Positions 16,820-25,286 of a DNA stretch of 64,000 bases are shown in pieces (within the stretch, counting starts at the first letter, position 1; the number at the start of each line of letters is the position of its first letter). The notes beneath the pieces were generated by a model, which did no database searches, was not told the origin of the DNA, and worked only from the letters and a program-made list of their open reading frames with translations. The DNA comes from Betaproteobacteria bacterium (GTDB taxonomy: Bacteria; Pseudomonadota; Gammaproteobacteria; Burkholderiales; Casimicrobiaceae), in the NCBI GenBank assembly GCA_004293675.1, contig READ01000040.1:1-64000 (forward strand), in the 5' to 3' direction. A program made the translations under genes and the position numbers.

Positions 16820-17980
16820 CTAGACGCGTTTACGCAACACGACGATGGCAATCACGCCACCGACGAGGCCCCAAAACGCGCTACCGATGCCGAGCAGCGT
16901 CACGCCCGACGCAGTGATTAAAAACGTAATCATCGCCGCTTCACGATCGCTCTCGTCCTTCATCGCGGCGGCTAGCCCACCGCCAATGGTATTGATGAGC
17001 GCAAGCCCCGCGAGCACTACGATCAGCTCTCTTGGAAACGCCGCAAAGAGCCCGCCCACAATCGCGCCAAAGAGCCCAATCAGGCAGTAAAACACACCCC
17101 CCATTACCGCAGCGGTGTAGCGCTTGTCGGGGTCTTCGTGCGCTTCTTTGCTCATGCAAATGGCCGCCGTGATCGCCGCCAAGTTGAGCGCAAACGCACC
17201 AAACGGCGCGAATATCAAATTCACCACGCCACCGCTGGCGATCACGGGCGAAATTGGCGTGTTGTAGCCCGCCGCGCGCATTACCGCCACACCGGGCATG
17301 TTTTGCGATGCCATGGTCACCACAAAAAGCGGCAGCGCTAAACCAATAGTCGCGGCCCATGACCAGCTCGGTGTGACCCATACCGGCTGCGCCCATTCAA
17401 TGACGACCGCGTCCCACTTAAGCGCGTCGGTGGCCATCGCTATTGCAACGCCGACAAAGAGCACGCCCACCACCGCGTAGCGCGGCCAAAAACGACGGCC
17501 GATGAGGTGCGCCGCGATCATCGGCAGCACCAGAAGCGGCGCGGTCTTGATCGAGCTAAACGCCTCCATGCCGAATCGCAGTAACACCCCGGCAAGCATC
17601 GCGGATGCCAGCGCCATCGGAATCTTGTTCATCAGCTTTTCGAACAAACCGCTCACGCCGGCGATGATGATGAGCAACGAACAAATCACAAACGCACCGA
17701 TCGCGTCTGACATCGCCACGCCCTGCGTGGTGGCGATGAGCGCCGCGCCGGGCGTTGACCACGCTGCGAGCACTGGTTTTTTGTAGTACAGCGAAGGCAA
17801 GATGCTAGCGATACCCATGCCAAGCCCGAGTGCCCACATCCATGAGCTCACCTGCGCTTGCGTAGCGCCGAGCGCAAGTGCCGCCTGAAACACGATGGCA
17901 CCGGTGCTGGTGAAGCCCACCAACACAACGACGAAACCAGAGACAATGGCTGAGAGCGACAGATCGCGAAAAAATTGCAT
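16820..17980 (-). CDS. BenE-family benzoate/H+ symporter-like permease
   Basis: This 386-residue integral membrane protein has about 11-12 hydrophobic stretches and BenE-type patterns: GFTSTGAIVFQAALALGAT, KKPVLAAWSTPGAALI, NMPGVAVMRAAGYNTP and VVNLIFAPFGAFALNLAAITAAICM. BenE members are annotated as benzoate transporters, but many genomic homologues have untested substrates. No aromatic-degradation genes are nearby, so the substrate is open. It stands alone, convergent with the urt operon. Confidence 0.85.
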   Translation of the reverse strand: MQFFRDLSLSAIVSGFVVVLVGFTSTGAIVFQAALALGATQAQVSSWMWALGLGMGIASILPSLYYKKPVLAAWSTPGAALIATTQGVAMSDAIGAFVICSLLIIIAGVSGLFEKLMNKIPMALASAMLAGVLLRFGMEAFSSIKTAPLLVLPMIAAHLIGRRFWPRYAVVGVLFVGVAIAMATDALKWDAVVIEWAQPVWVTPSWSWAATIGLALPLFVVTMASQNMPGVAVMRAAGYNTPISPVIASGGVVNLIFAPFGAFALNLAAITAAICMSKEAHEDPDKRYTAAVMGGVFYCLIGLFGAIVGGLFAAFPRELIVVLAGLALINTIGGGLAAAMKDESDREAAMITFLITASGVTLLGIGSAFWGLVGGVIAIVVLRKRV

Positions 17981-18142
17981 ACGAGGTTACTGTGGGGCGG
18001 TAGCGCAGCGGAGCAGTGCGTTGCGTGGGAGACAATTGCGTCCCCATTCTGGCAAACTTTCGCCCGCGATCTGAGTCCGAATCGGCATGGTGGCACAGAT
18101 AGGTTCGCTCATGGGCGAGTTAAACCAACTTATCTATTGAAT

Positions 18143-18159
18143 GCCATATAAAACAAGGA
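18143..18159. repeat. 17-bp palindrome family, copy 1 (diverged)
   Basis: Reads GCCATATAAAACAAGGA; its reverse complement matches GCCTTATTTTATAAGGC at 14 of 17 positions. It lies in the AT-rich part (18120-18200) of the divergent gap between the BenE-like gene and the transglycosylase. Confidence 0.5.
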
Positions 18160-18252
18160 AATCGTAGTATTTTTACTATTTTTCACAATTCAGTATTTGT
18201 TCCGCTAACGTCCATTTTAACAAGGCGCGTAGCAATAAAGCTGATTGGCATC

Positions 18253-18882
18253 GTGCTTTTGGGTCAGTTTGCCATGCTCGGTTCGGGGCCAGTCCTTGCT
18301 GGGCCGCAAATTGAAGAGAAACTCGTCGCGAGCGTGCAGACCGCGCTCGCCTCGGCGATTGCTGATCGCAGCGCGCCGCGATTGATTGGCGACCCGCGCG
18401 TTGTGCAAGCGTGGCTCGCTGAAATGTCGGCGCGGTTGGCCAAACGGATGCCGGATAGCGAACAGCGCACCGAATTTTTGATTACCGTGCAATACGAAGC
18501 GAGCCGCGCTGGGCTGGATCCGCAGCTCATGCTCGCGCTCATCACGCACGAAAGCGCGTTTCGAAAATACGCCATCAGCAGCGCATCGGCGCGCGGCTAC
18601 ACACAGATCATGCCGTTTTGGGTGCGGCTGATCGGCACGCCCGATCACAATTTGTTTCACCTGCGCACCAACCTGCGCTACGGCGCGGTGATCTTGCGGC
18701 ACTATCTCGACATTGAAAAGGGCGACGTGGTGCGCGCGCTTGCTCGCTACAACGGCTCACTCGGTCGTTTCGAATATCCCAACACCGTGCTTGGATTGCT
18801 GGAATCACGCTGGAAATGGTCGCCGCCGGTGTTTCCGCCGGAGCCCGCCATCGCTCCGTCGGCTGCCACACCCATAAAGTAG
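18253..18882 (+). CDS. Lytic transglycosylase, SLT domain
   Basis: The 209-residue protein carries a C-terminal goose-type/SLT fold: LDPQLMLALITHESAFRKYAIS with the catalytic Glu in HESAF, SASARGYTQIMPFWVRLIG, NLRYGAVILRHYLD and ARYNGSLGR. It should cleave peptidoglycan glycan strands in the periplasm. The only ordinary start is GTG 18253, which leaves a signal peptide with no positive charge. In-frame codons just upstream encode ILTRRVAIKLIGI, an ideal n-region, so a non-standard start (ATT 18214 or CTG 18241) is possible. Confidence 0.88.
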   Translation: MLLGQFAMLGSGPVLAGPQIEEKLVASVQTALASAIADRSAPRLIGDPRVVQAWLAEMSARLAKRMPDSEQRTEFLITVQYEASRAGLDPQLMLALITHESAFRKYAISSASARGYTQIMPFWVRLIGTPDHNLFHLRTNLRYGAVILRHYLDIEKGDVVRALARYNGSLGRFEYPNTVLGLLESRWKWSPPVFPPEPAIAPSAATPIK

Positions 18883-18911
18883 TCATCGCGAAACGCCGCA
18901 TTCCGCTCACG

Positions 18912-19793
18912 ATGAATCAATACATCGGCCGCTTCGCGCCTTCGCCTACTGGCCCGTTGCACCTAGGCTCGTTGGTCGCGGCTATGGCGAGTTACGCTGA
19001 TTGCTTGCAGCATCAAGGTCGCTGGCTACTCCGAATCGAAGACGTTGATGCGCCACGCTGCTCGCCAGATTCCGAGCACCTGATTCATCAGCAACTCAAC
19101 GCGTACGGTTTTAGGCCCCACGGCGATGTACTGCGCCAAAGCGAGCGCACCGCGCGATACGACCGAGCGATGTCGCAATTGATTGAAGATGGTCACATCT
19201 ACGCCTGTCGCTGCACGCGAAAAATGCTTGCTGACGCGCCGAGAAATAGTGAAGGCGATTTGATCTATCCCAGCACCTGCACCTCGCTGCACGTACCGGT
19301 TAATGAGCCGCATGCGACGCTCCGATTTGCTGTCGCAGCTGCTGATACCGTTTTTTTTGTAGATCGCGCCTTTGGACTGATCGAGCAAAACGTTTCTAGT
19401 GAGGTGGGTGATTTTGTCGTGCGACGTAGCGACGGTCTGTACGCCTATCAACTCGCCGTGGTAGTCGATGATGCCGACCAAGGCGTAACGCAAGTCGTTC
19501 GTGGCGCGGATTTGCTTGGCAACACCGCCCGTCAAATTTTGTTGCAGCAAGCCTTGGGTGTTGCCACGCCGCGCTACTTGCACGTGCCGCTCGTTTGCAA
19601 CGATGCAGGCGAAAAGCTCTCCAAACAAACTCGCGCCGAAGCAATTTCTACGAATTCCACCGACATCCTCTCAACACTCGAAGATGCGTGGCAATTACTA
19701 CAACAAGATTCTCTCGATCATCCGACTACGGTTGCCGAATTCTGGCAGCGTGCGGCAGCGGCATGGCAAGTAGCGCGCCTATCGGTCGTTTGA
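18912..19793 (+). CDS. gluQ: Glutamyl-Q tRNA(Asp) synthetase
   Basis: The 293-residue protein is a truncated GluRS-like enzyme that attaches glutamate to queuosine of tRNA(Asp). It has GRFAPSPTGPLHLGSLVAA (HIGH-type motif), RIEDVDAPR, the zinc site YACRCTRK...YPSTC and the KMSKS-type GEKLSKQTRAEA, and lacks an anticodon-binding domain. The ATG at 18912 is chosen because the conserved N-terminus begins there; the open frame further upstream overlaps the transglycosylase. Confidence 0.95.
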   Translation: MNQYIGRFAPSPTGPLHLGSLVAAMASYADCLQHQGRWLLRIEDVDAPRCSPDSEHLIHQQLNAYGFRPHGDVLRQSERTARYDRAMSQLIEDGHIYACRCTRKMLADAPRNSEGDLIYPSTCTSLHVPVNEPHATLRFAVAAADTVFFVDRAFGLIEQNVSSEVGDFVVRRSDGLYAYQLAVVVDDADQGVTQVVRGADLLGNTARQILLQQALGVATPRYLHVPLVCNDAGEKLSKQTRAEAISTNSTDILSTLEDAWQLLQQDSLDHPTTVAEFWQRAAAAWQVARLSVV

Positions 19794-19814
19794 GCGAGCG
19801 CCGCTGTCAAGACC

Positions 19815-19826
19815 TGTAGGGTGGGC
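19815..19826. repeat. Half copy of TGTAGGGTGGGC repeat
   Basis: TGTAGGGTGGGC lies in the gap before the BPH gene. The same sequence is one arm of the complete inverted repeat at 49148-49237, so this appears to be a truncated remnant of that dispersed element. Confidence 0.5.
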
Positions 19827-19834
19827 GACAAATC

Positions 19835-19840
19835 TATAAT
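19835..19840 (+). promoter_or_regulatory. Candidate -10 box upstream of BPH-hslO-hslR
   Basis: A perfect TATAAT lies 33 nt before the BPH ATG, in the only gap ahead of the run BPH-hslO-hslR. No good -35 box is visible at 16-18 nt upstream, and no sigma-32 pattern (TTGAA-N12-14-CCCCAT) is evident, so the assignment is tentative. Confidence 0.35.
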
Positions 19841-19872
19841 CAAAGGTTGCTCAATAAAAACGAAAGTACTCT

Positions 19873-20451
19873 ATGACCACGTTGGTTGTGGTTCGCAAAG
19901 GAAACACAGCGGCCATTGCGGCCGATTCGCTCACCACGTTTGGTGACACCCGCCTTTCAGACACCTTCGACGCATCGTCGGAAAAAATGGTGCATTACGG
20001 CGAAACAGTCATTGCATTGTGCGGCAGCGCCGCGCATCAGCTTGTCTACGAAAACTTGCTTTCAACAGCAAAAGATCTGAACTTCAACAGTAAATCTGAA
20101 ATCTTTGAAACGTTTCGAAAGCTGCACACGATCCTGAAAGATCAACACTTTTTGAATCCGAAAGAAGAAGACGAAGACGCGTACGAAAGCACTCACATCA
20201 CCGCATTGATCGCCAATCCGAGCGGCATTTATGGCATCTATTCGATGCGCGAAGTGTTCGAGTTCAAGCGATTCTGGGCGGCGGGTTCGGGGCGTGAATA
20301 CGCTCTCGGAGCCATGAACGCGCTCTATGACAAATTCGACAACGCCGAATCCATTGCTCGCGCAGGAATCGAGGCCGGGGCGCTTTTCGACAAAAATTCG
20401 TCACTGCCAATGCACGTCGTTACGCTGCCAATTCGGCCGCGCGTGGCGTAG
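19873..20451 (+). CDS. Betaproteobacterial proteasome homologue (BPH), HslV-like Ntn hydrolase
   Basis: The 192-residue protein begins MTTLVVVRKGNTAAIAADSL, closely parallel to HslV TTIVSVRRNGHVVIAGDG. Thr2 would be the N-terminal nucleophile after Met removal; Asp18 and Lys38 match HslV Asp17 and Lys33. GSAAHQLVYENLL and AAGSGREYALGAMNAL correspond to later proteasome-beta elements. BPH is a described, HslU-independent family of self-compartmentalising peptidases of betaproteobacteria. No ATPase partner is adjacent. It is 11 nt upstream of hslO, suggesting an operon with hslO and hslR. Confidence 0.88.
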   Translation: MTTLVVVRKGNTAAIAADSLTTFGDTRLSDTFDASSEKMVHYGETVIALCGSAAHQLVYENLLSTAKDLNFNSKSEIFETFRKLHTILKDQHFLNPKEEDEDAYESTHITALIANPSGIYGIYSMREVFEFKRFWAAGSGREYALGAMNALYDKFDNAESIARAGIEAGALFDKNSSLPMHVVTLPIRPRVA

Positions 20452-20462
20452 CGCTGAAAGTT

Positions 20463-21374
20463 ATGGATCGCAGCACTGCTGGTTTTGACCAACTCACGCG
20501 CTTCTGGCTCGACACTGCGCCAGCGCGTGGGGTTGTCACGCGACTCGATGAAAGTTTGATGCGATCGCTCGCCGATCACTGCTATCCCGAGCCCGTTAAA
20601 TCGATGCTTCGGCAAATGACGGGTGCCTGCGTGATGCTCGCCAGTAACTTGAAGCAGCCCGCCACGATTGTGATGCAAGTGCAGGGCAGCGGTGCCGTGC
20701 CGTTGATGTGCGTTGAAGCGACGCAAGCGCTGACTTTCCGCGCCTACGCCAACGTGCGTGAAGACGCGGTGATCCCCGCCGACAGCACGTTGTCGGCCAT
20801 GGTGGACCCTGCCAGCGCGGGCCGCTTCGTGCTCACTATCGACCCAGAAGTTGGCCAGATGTATCAAAGCATTGTCGCGATGGAAGACACCAGCGTGGCC
20901 AAGATACTTGAGGGCTATTTGATTAACTCGCAGCAAACTGACACACGCGTGTGGCTGCGCGAAGATGGCGAGGCGATTGAGGCGGCGATTCTTGAGCGCT
21001 TGCCGGATCGTCACGAGGGCGAAGATTTCAAGCGTTGGCTCGCTATGGCCGCCCTGATGGACGACACCTTCGCGCAACCGTTTATGCCGTTTCCGTTTGA
21101 CGAATGGTTGCGCATGACCTTTGTCGGCGAAGACGTGCGCGTGCACCCGGCGCAGATCGTTTCGTTTGCTTGCCCGTGCTCGCTGGATCGTGTGCTCAAT
21201 GCGCTCAAATTGGTGGGCATCGACGAGCTGCTCCCGATTGCCGACGAAGAGGGCGAAATAAAAACACAATGCGAATTCTGCGGTGCGCGCTACGTAGTGA
21301 GTCGCTCGCAATTACTCTCCCTTTTCACACGAGCTGATGCTGGAGACAGCAGCAGCGCTCGAACGTTGCACTGA
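20463..21374 (+). CDS. hslO: Redox-regulated chaperone Hsp33
   Basis: The 303-residue protein has the Hsp33 layout, with a C-terminal redox switch of four zinc cysteines: C237 and C239 (FACPCSLDRV) and C270 and C273 (TQCEFCGARY). Central patterns such as GAVPLMCVEATQAL and SAMVDPASAGRFVLTID also fit. Under oxidative or heat stress Hsp33 unfolds to hold aggregation-prone proteins. It lies 11 nt after the BPH gene and 2 nt before hslR. Confidence 0.96.
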   Translation: MDRSTAGFDQLTRFWLDTAPARGVVTRLDESLMRSLADHCYPEPVKSMLRQMTGACVMLASNLKQPATIVMQVQGSGAVPLMCVEATQALTFRAYANVREDAVIPADSTLSAMVDPASAGRFVLTIDPEVGQMYQSIVAMEDTSVAKILEGYLINSQQTDTRVWLREDGEAIEAAILERLPDRHEGEDFKRWLAMAALMDDTFAQPFMPFPFDEWLRMTFVGEDVRVHPAQIVSFACPCSLDRVLNALKLVGIDELLPIADEEGEIKTQCEFCGARYVVSRSQLLSLFTRADAGDSSSARTLH

Positions 21375-21376
21375 TC

Positions 21377-21805
21377 ATGTCGCAGGACGCTCTGTCAGTT
21401 CGCATTGATAAATGGCTGTGGGCGGCGCGTTTTTTTAAAACACGAAGTCTCGCGACAGACGCGATCGACGCCGGACACATTCGTCGGGCGGCGGTGGGTT
21501 CGGTCAACGGCGACCGGGTAAAGGCAGCGCTGATCGTACGACTCAACGATGCGTTTTCCGTGCAGCGAGGCGATATGGTGCAAACCATTGTCGTCACCGC
21601 ACTTTCGGATCGCCGTGGTTCTGCGACCGATGCCTCGACGCTATATCGTGAAACGGACGAGAGCATCAAACGACGACTCGACCAACAAGCACTTCGGCAA
21701 GCGAGCCAGAGCGCCACCCCCACGCTGCGTGGCAGGCCCACCAAACAAGATCGCCGAAAGCTCGCCGAGCTCTTTGCAAACACCTACTCCGACCAACGTA
21801 GCTAA
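21377..21805 (+). CDS. hslR: Ribosome-associated heat-shock protein Hsp15 (S4 domain)
   Basis: The 142-residue protein has an N-terminal S4 RNA-binding domain: RIDKWLWAARFFKTRSLATDAIDAGHI. It is followed by a basic C-terminal part. Hsp15 binds stalled 50S subunits carrying peptidyl-tRNA after heat shock. It begins 2 nt after the hslO stop. The hslO-hslR pairing is known in other proteobacteria; the added BPH gene upstream is the unusual part. Confidence 0.94.
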   Translation: MSQDALSVRIDKWLWAARFFKTRSLATDAIDAGHIRRAAVGSVNGDRVKAALIVRLNDAFSVQRGDMVQTIVVTALSDRRGSATDASTLYRETDESIKRRLDQQALRQASQSATPTLRGRPTKQDRRKLAELFANTYSDQRS

Positions 21806-21825
21806 ACCACGCCCGAGACGACATC

Positions 21826-22728
21826 ATGACACTTCCATTCACCGGCGAGCGCTTCACCACAGATTGCCAAGGCGAGATGGTCTACGAGCATTGGCATCGC
21901 TACCTCATTGCCCGTGATCAGGTGGCGGGAAAAGTCGTTCTCGACATCGGAAGCGGCGAAGGCTACGGCAGCCATTTGTTGAGCGGTGCTGCGCAATCGG
22001 TGGTCGGCGTTGATCTGTCGACTGAAGCCGTCAATCACGCGACCGGGAAATACGCATCATCGAATCTGCGCTACGTGACTGCGAGCTGCACGCAAATCCC
22101 ATTGCCCTCGCAAAGCTTCGACGTAATTGTGTCGTTTGAGATGATCGAACACATCCATGAGCAAGCCGAGTTCATCGCGGAGGTTAATCGCCTGCTCAAG
22201 CCCGATGGATTGTTTATTGTCTCGTCGCCCAATCGTCCGGAATACAGCGAAAAGACGGGCTACAACAATGAGTTTCATGTCAAGGAGCTCGATCGCGCCG
22301 AGCTGAAGGCGCTGCTCGATCCGTACTGGCCAGCACAGAAATGGTTTGCGCAACGCGCTGCATTTCACTCGATGGTGTGGCCGCTGGATGCCGCGGTAGA
22401 TTCAGGCCGGGCGCTCGCACCAGATGGCACCAGCGCCTATCCCGCTGAGGTGTACTTCATTGTTATGTGCTCGACCAGTGCTGCGTCCGTCGCAGCTTTG
22501 CCTAGCCAATTGACCCTAGTGGCTGATCGCGAAAATTCCGTCTATTCGGAATGGTCGCGAACCTATCAAGAAAACGCGTCGCTGCACCGGCAGATCGCGG
22601 AATTGACCGCTGCCAGTGCCGAGCACACGCCGCACACCTCGCCCCAATCACCCGCCGACACATCAGCTTCCGCAGCGCCGCTAGAACCTTGGCTGGTGCG
22701 TTTTGCAAGACGGCTGACCGGCGGATAG
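21826..22728 (+). CDS. Class I SAM-dependent methyltransferase
   Basis: The 300-residue protein has motif I VVLDIGSGEGYGSHLL at residues 37-52, VVGVDLSTEAVNHA, IPLPSQSFDVIVSFEMIEHIHE and LLKPDGLFIVSSPNRPEYS, all of the Methyltransf_11/25 type. The last 50 residues are low-complexity with many Ala, Ser, Thr and Pro followed by LVRFARRL. It opens a run of four genes with glycan-modification character, so a sugar or lipid-linked glycan is the likely substrate (inference). Confidence 0.85.
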   Translation: MTLPFTGERFTTDCQGEMVYEHWHRYLIARDQVAGKVVLDIGSGEGYGSHLLSGAAQSVVGVDLSTEAVNHATGKYASSNLRYVTASCTQIPLPSQSFDVIVSFEMIEHIHEQAEFIAEVNRLLKPDGLFIVSSPNRPEYSEKTGYNNEFHVKELDRAELKALLDPYWPAQKWFAQRAAFHSMVWPLDAAVDSGRALAPDGTSAYPAEVYFIVMCSTSAASVAALPSQLTLVADRENSVYSEWSRTYQENASLHRQIAELTAASAEHTPHTSPQSPADTSASAAPLEPWLVRFARRLTGG

Positions 22729-22797
22729 GCGGCCTCGCGGCGGGCAGTGGATTGACGTTACGATCTGTGGATGCGCCAACTGCCCTAAACTCACCCC

Positions 22798-25227
22798 ATG
22801 TCTGATCCGAAGATGCAGCTCACGTCGAGCGAAACGCTTTTGGTAATTTTTGACGACGATTTGATGTCGTCTGGCGATGCTATCTCCGCGGTGTCCTCGA
22901 TTACGGCGAGTTGCAGCAATCCCGTGGCTACCGTTCGGGCTGATTATGGCGATTCACGGTGGACGCTTCGAAGAGGTGACCGAGCAGTCACAACTGACTC
23001 GTCGTTGACAGAGTTGCTGCTTGCCGCGGCGCGACTTTGCGGCGCGGACTCGATACTGTTTTCTACTCAGGCTACCCGCACCCCCGGCGCTTGGGATGCG
23101 CGTCTACTTAAAGCGCTTGCAGAGCGCAGTGATATCGGGTTGGTCTCGTCGTTGTGCGTTGACCATCCTCTCCTTGGCGCTTCGTTCGAGGCAACCAACA
23201 ATAGTCTTGATACTGCGCAGACGTCGGACATTGACACCGTCGATGCGGCGGCGTTCTGCGTCTCGGGGCGCACCTACTATTCAAGCCCTGTAGCTCATCG
23301 CTTTGGCAGTGCAGCCCCCGTCAGCGCGTTGGAGTCTCTCGCGCTGTTCGAATCCATCAACGACGATCATGCTCCGTGCAGCACCGCCGATGCTTGGATC
23401 GAATCGCTAGTTCGCGCAAATCGTTCGCGTGGCGCGCTCAATGTCGTTGTCGATCATGTTGTAGTAGATCCGCGGCAAGTGATTGCAGCGGTTTTGGGTG
23501 ATCACGTCGAAGTCTCCGCCTTCCGGGACGCCAATCCGCTTGGCGCAACGCAGCGAGCTGTGTCGCAGTATCTGCGCGACGGGGTGGCGACGCTGCCGCG
23601 CCCGGGACTCGATCCGCGTCCTGTTCAGCTTCATGTCATGCACTTTTGGGGTGGCGGACTCGATAAGTGGGTGCGCGAGTTTTGCGCCCACGACAACGAC
23701 CGCATTAATCTGTTATTCACGTCGTACCGAATCGGCGAGTCCGGCGGCCAGCGCCTAGCGCTCTATGCCGACGGCAGTGGCGCCCGACCGATCCGCGTCT
23801 GGGACATCGTGCAGCCGATTCGCTCAACGCTGATCACAAGTCTCGAGTATCAAGCGGTTCTCGCTGAGATCATACGAGACTACTCAGTTGACGCAATCTT
23901 AGTGTCGTCGCTCATAGGGCATTCGCTTGACGCCCTTACCAGCGAATTGCCTACGGTATTGATTGCTCACGACTACTTTCCGGTGTGTCAGGCGATCAAT
24001 CCGTCCTTTCGCGGGGCGGTTTGCAAGACGTGCGACACCGCAGCACTGACTGATTGCCAGACTAACAATCCGCTCAATCGATTTTTCACGGATCAAGGAG
24101 CCGCGGAGTGGAAGTCTCTTCGAACGGCATTCTTGGATCGACTATTGGAGCGTGCCATTCCTGTTGTCGCGCCATCACGCTCGGTGATTGACACTTTGAT
24201 TGACATCGAACCTCGAATGGCTTCTCTAACCATTCGCGTTGTGCCCCACGGACAGGCTGCCGTTCTTAAACCGCTTCTCACACCCGCGCTCGCGGCTGGA
24301 GAGCGGATGCGGTTTATCGTTCTTGGGCAGGTGCGTGAAAACAAAGGTGCCGCGTTGTTGCGATCGGCGGCTAAGGCCATAGACGAGATCGCTGACGTGC
24401 ACTTTCTGGGTTGTGGCGAAGAGGGCGCAGAGCTTGCCCGATCGCTCGGTTGGGCGTTTATTGAGCGATTCGAACCCTCGGAGCTGCGGGAGCACATGTT
24501 GCGAATTGATCCACATGCGGCGCTGCTGGCGTCGGTGGTTCCCGAAACGTTTAGCTACACGCTAAGCGAATTGTTTGCCCTAGCGGTGCCGCCCGTCGCA
24601 ACCAACATTGGTGCGTTTGCAGAGCGAATTGAGCACGGTCGGAACGGATTTCTGTTTGCGGCCAATAGTGATTCCCTAGTCGAGTCGCTCCGAGAGCTGA
24701 CAGGGACACCGCAATCGCTTTTGATCGTTGCTGAGCATCTTCGAGCGAATCGACTCTCTAGAAGCGTTACCGAAATGGTTGGCGACTACCACCAGATTCT
24801 CACTGTGAGATTGCGCGCGCCTGCACGCTATCGGCTGGGTACTGCTCGTCAAACGGCGTTAACCGAGCCGTATGAAAAACTCACCGCCGCGTACGCACAG
24901 ATGAGCAACGCGTATGAACGCACGGCCGCCGCCTATGAGAGTACGGCAGCTGCGTACCAGAGTGTTGCTGCACAAGAGTTGACGGTCCGTACGCTCGCTC
25001 AATCGCAGGCAGAGGCGCTTCACTCCATTTCGCAACGCTATGCCATCGAGCGATCCAGGCTCAACGAGCAGACGGCCGCAGCGCGGGCAGCGTTGGCTGC
25101 CATCGACCTGCGGCGTCATCCTTGGCGTCTTTGGGCGTATGTCAAGGCGCTCCGTGCTCAGAACGCTGCTGTCGACGCTGCGGTACGAGCCCTTCCCGCT
25201 GTGCTTTCTGACCAAACACGACAGTGA
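22798..25227 (+). CDS. Large glycosyltransferase with AAY-repeat tail
   Basis: The 809-residue protein has three parts. Residues 1-270 resemble a degenerate GT-A region. Residues about 280-670 form a GT4/GT-B-like transferase (HVMHFWGGGLDKWVREF, LIAHDYFPVCQAINP with CKTC cysteines, RFIVLGQVRENKGAALL, and the donor-site VPETFSYTLSELFALAVPPVATN). Residues about 690-760 are repeats of AAYE type (YEKLTAAYAQMSNAYERTAA) predicted to form a coiled coil. Context suggests O-antigen or other surface-polysaccharide synthesis. Confidence 0.8.
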   Translation: MSDPKMQLTSSETLLVIFDDDLMSSGDAISAVSSITASCSNPVATVRADYGDSRWTLRRGDRAVTTDSSLTELLLAAARLCGADSILFSTQATRTPGAWDARLLKALAERSDIGLVSSLCVDHPLLGASFEATNNSLDTAQTSDIDTVDAAAFCVSGRTYYSSPVAHRFGSAAPVSALESLALFESINDDHAPCSTADAWIESLVRANRSRGALNVVVDHVVVDPRQVIAAVLGDHVEVSAFRDANPLGATQRAVSQYLRDGVATLPRPGLDPRPVQLHVMHFWGGGLDKWVREFCAHDNDRINLLFTSYRIGESGGQRLALYADGSGARPIRVWDIVQPIRSTLITSLEYQAVLAEIIRDYSVDAILVSSLIGHSLDALTSELPTVLIAHDYFPVCQAINPSFRGAVCKTCDTAALTDCQTNNPLNRFFTDQGAAEWKSLRTAFLDRLLERAIPVVAPSRSVIDTLIDIEPRMASLTIRVVPHGQAAVLKPLLTPALAAGERMRFIVLGQVRENKGAALLRSAAKAIDEIADVHFLGCGEEGAELARSLGWAFIERFEPSELREHMLRIDPHAALLASVVPETFSYTLSELFALAVPPVATNIGAFAERIEHGRNGFLFAANSDSLVESLRELTGTPQSLLIVAEHLRANRLSRSVTEMVGDYHQILTVRLRAPARYRLGTARQTALTEPYEKLTAAYAQMSNAYERTAAAYESTAAAYQSVAAQELTVRTLAQSQAEALHSISQRYAIERSRLNEQTAAARAALAAIDLRRHPWRLWAYVKALRAQNAAVDAAVRALPAVLSDQTRQ

Positions 25228-25286
25228 TTTTGCCCCGCGGCGGGCTCAACGAATAAAATCAGACATCAGTCTATGGAGAGCTTTTA

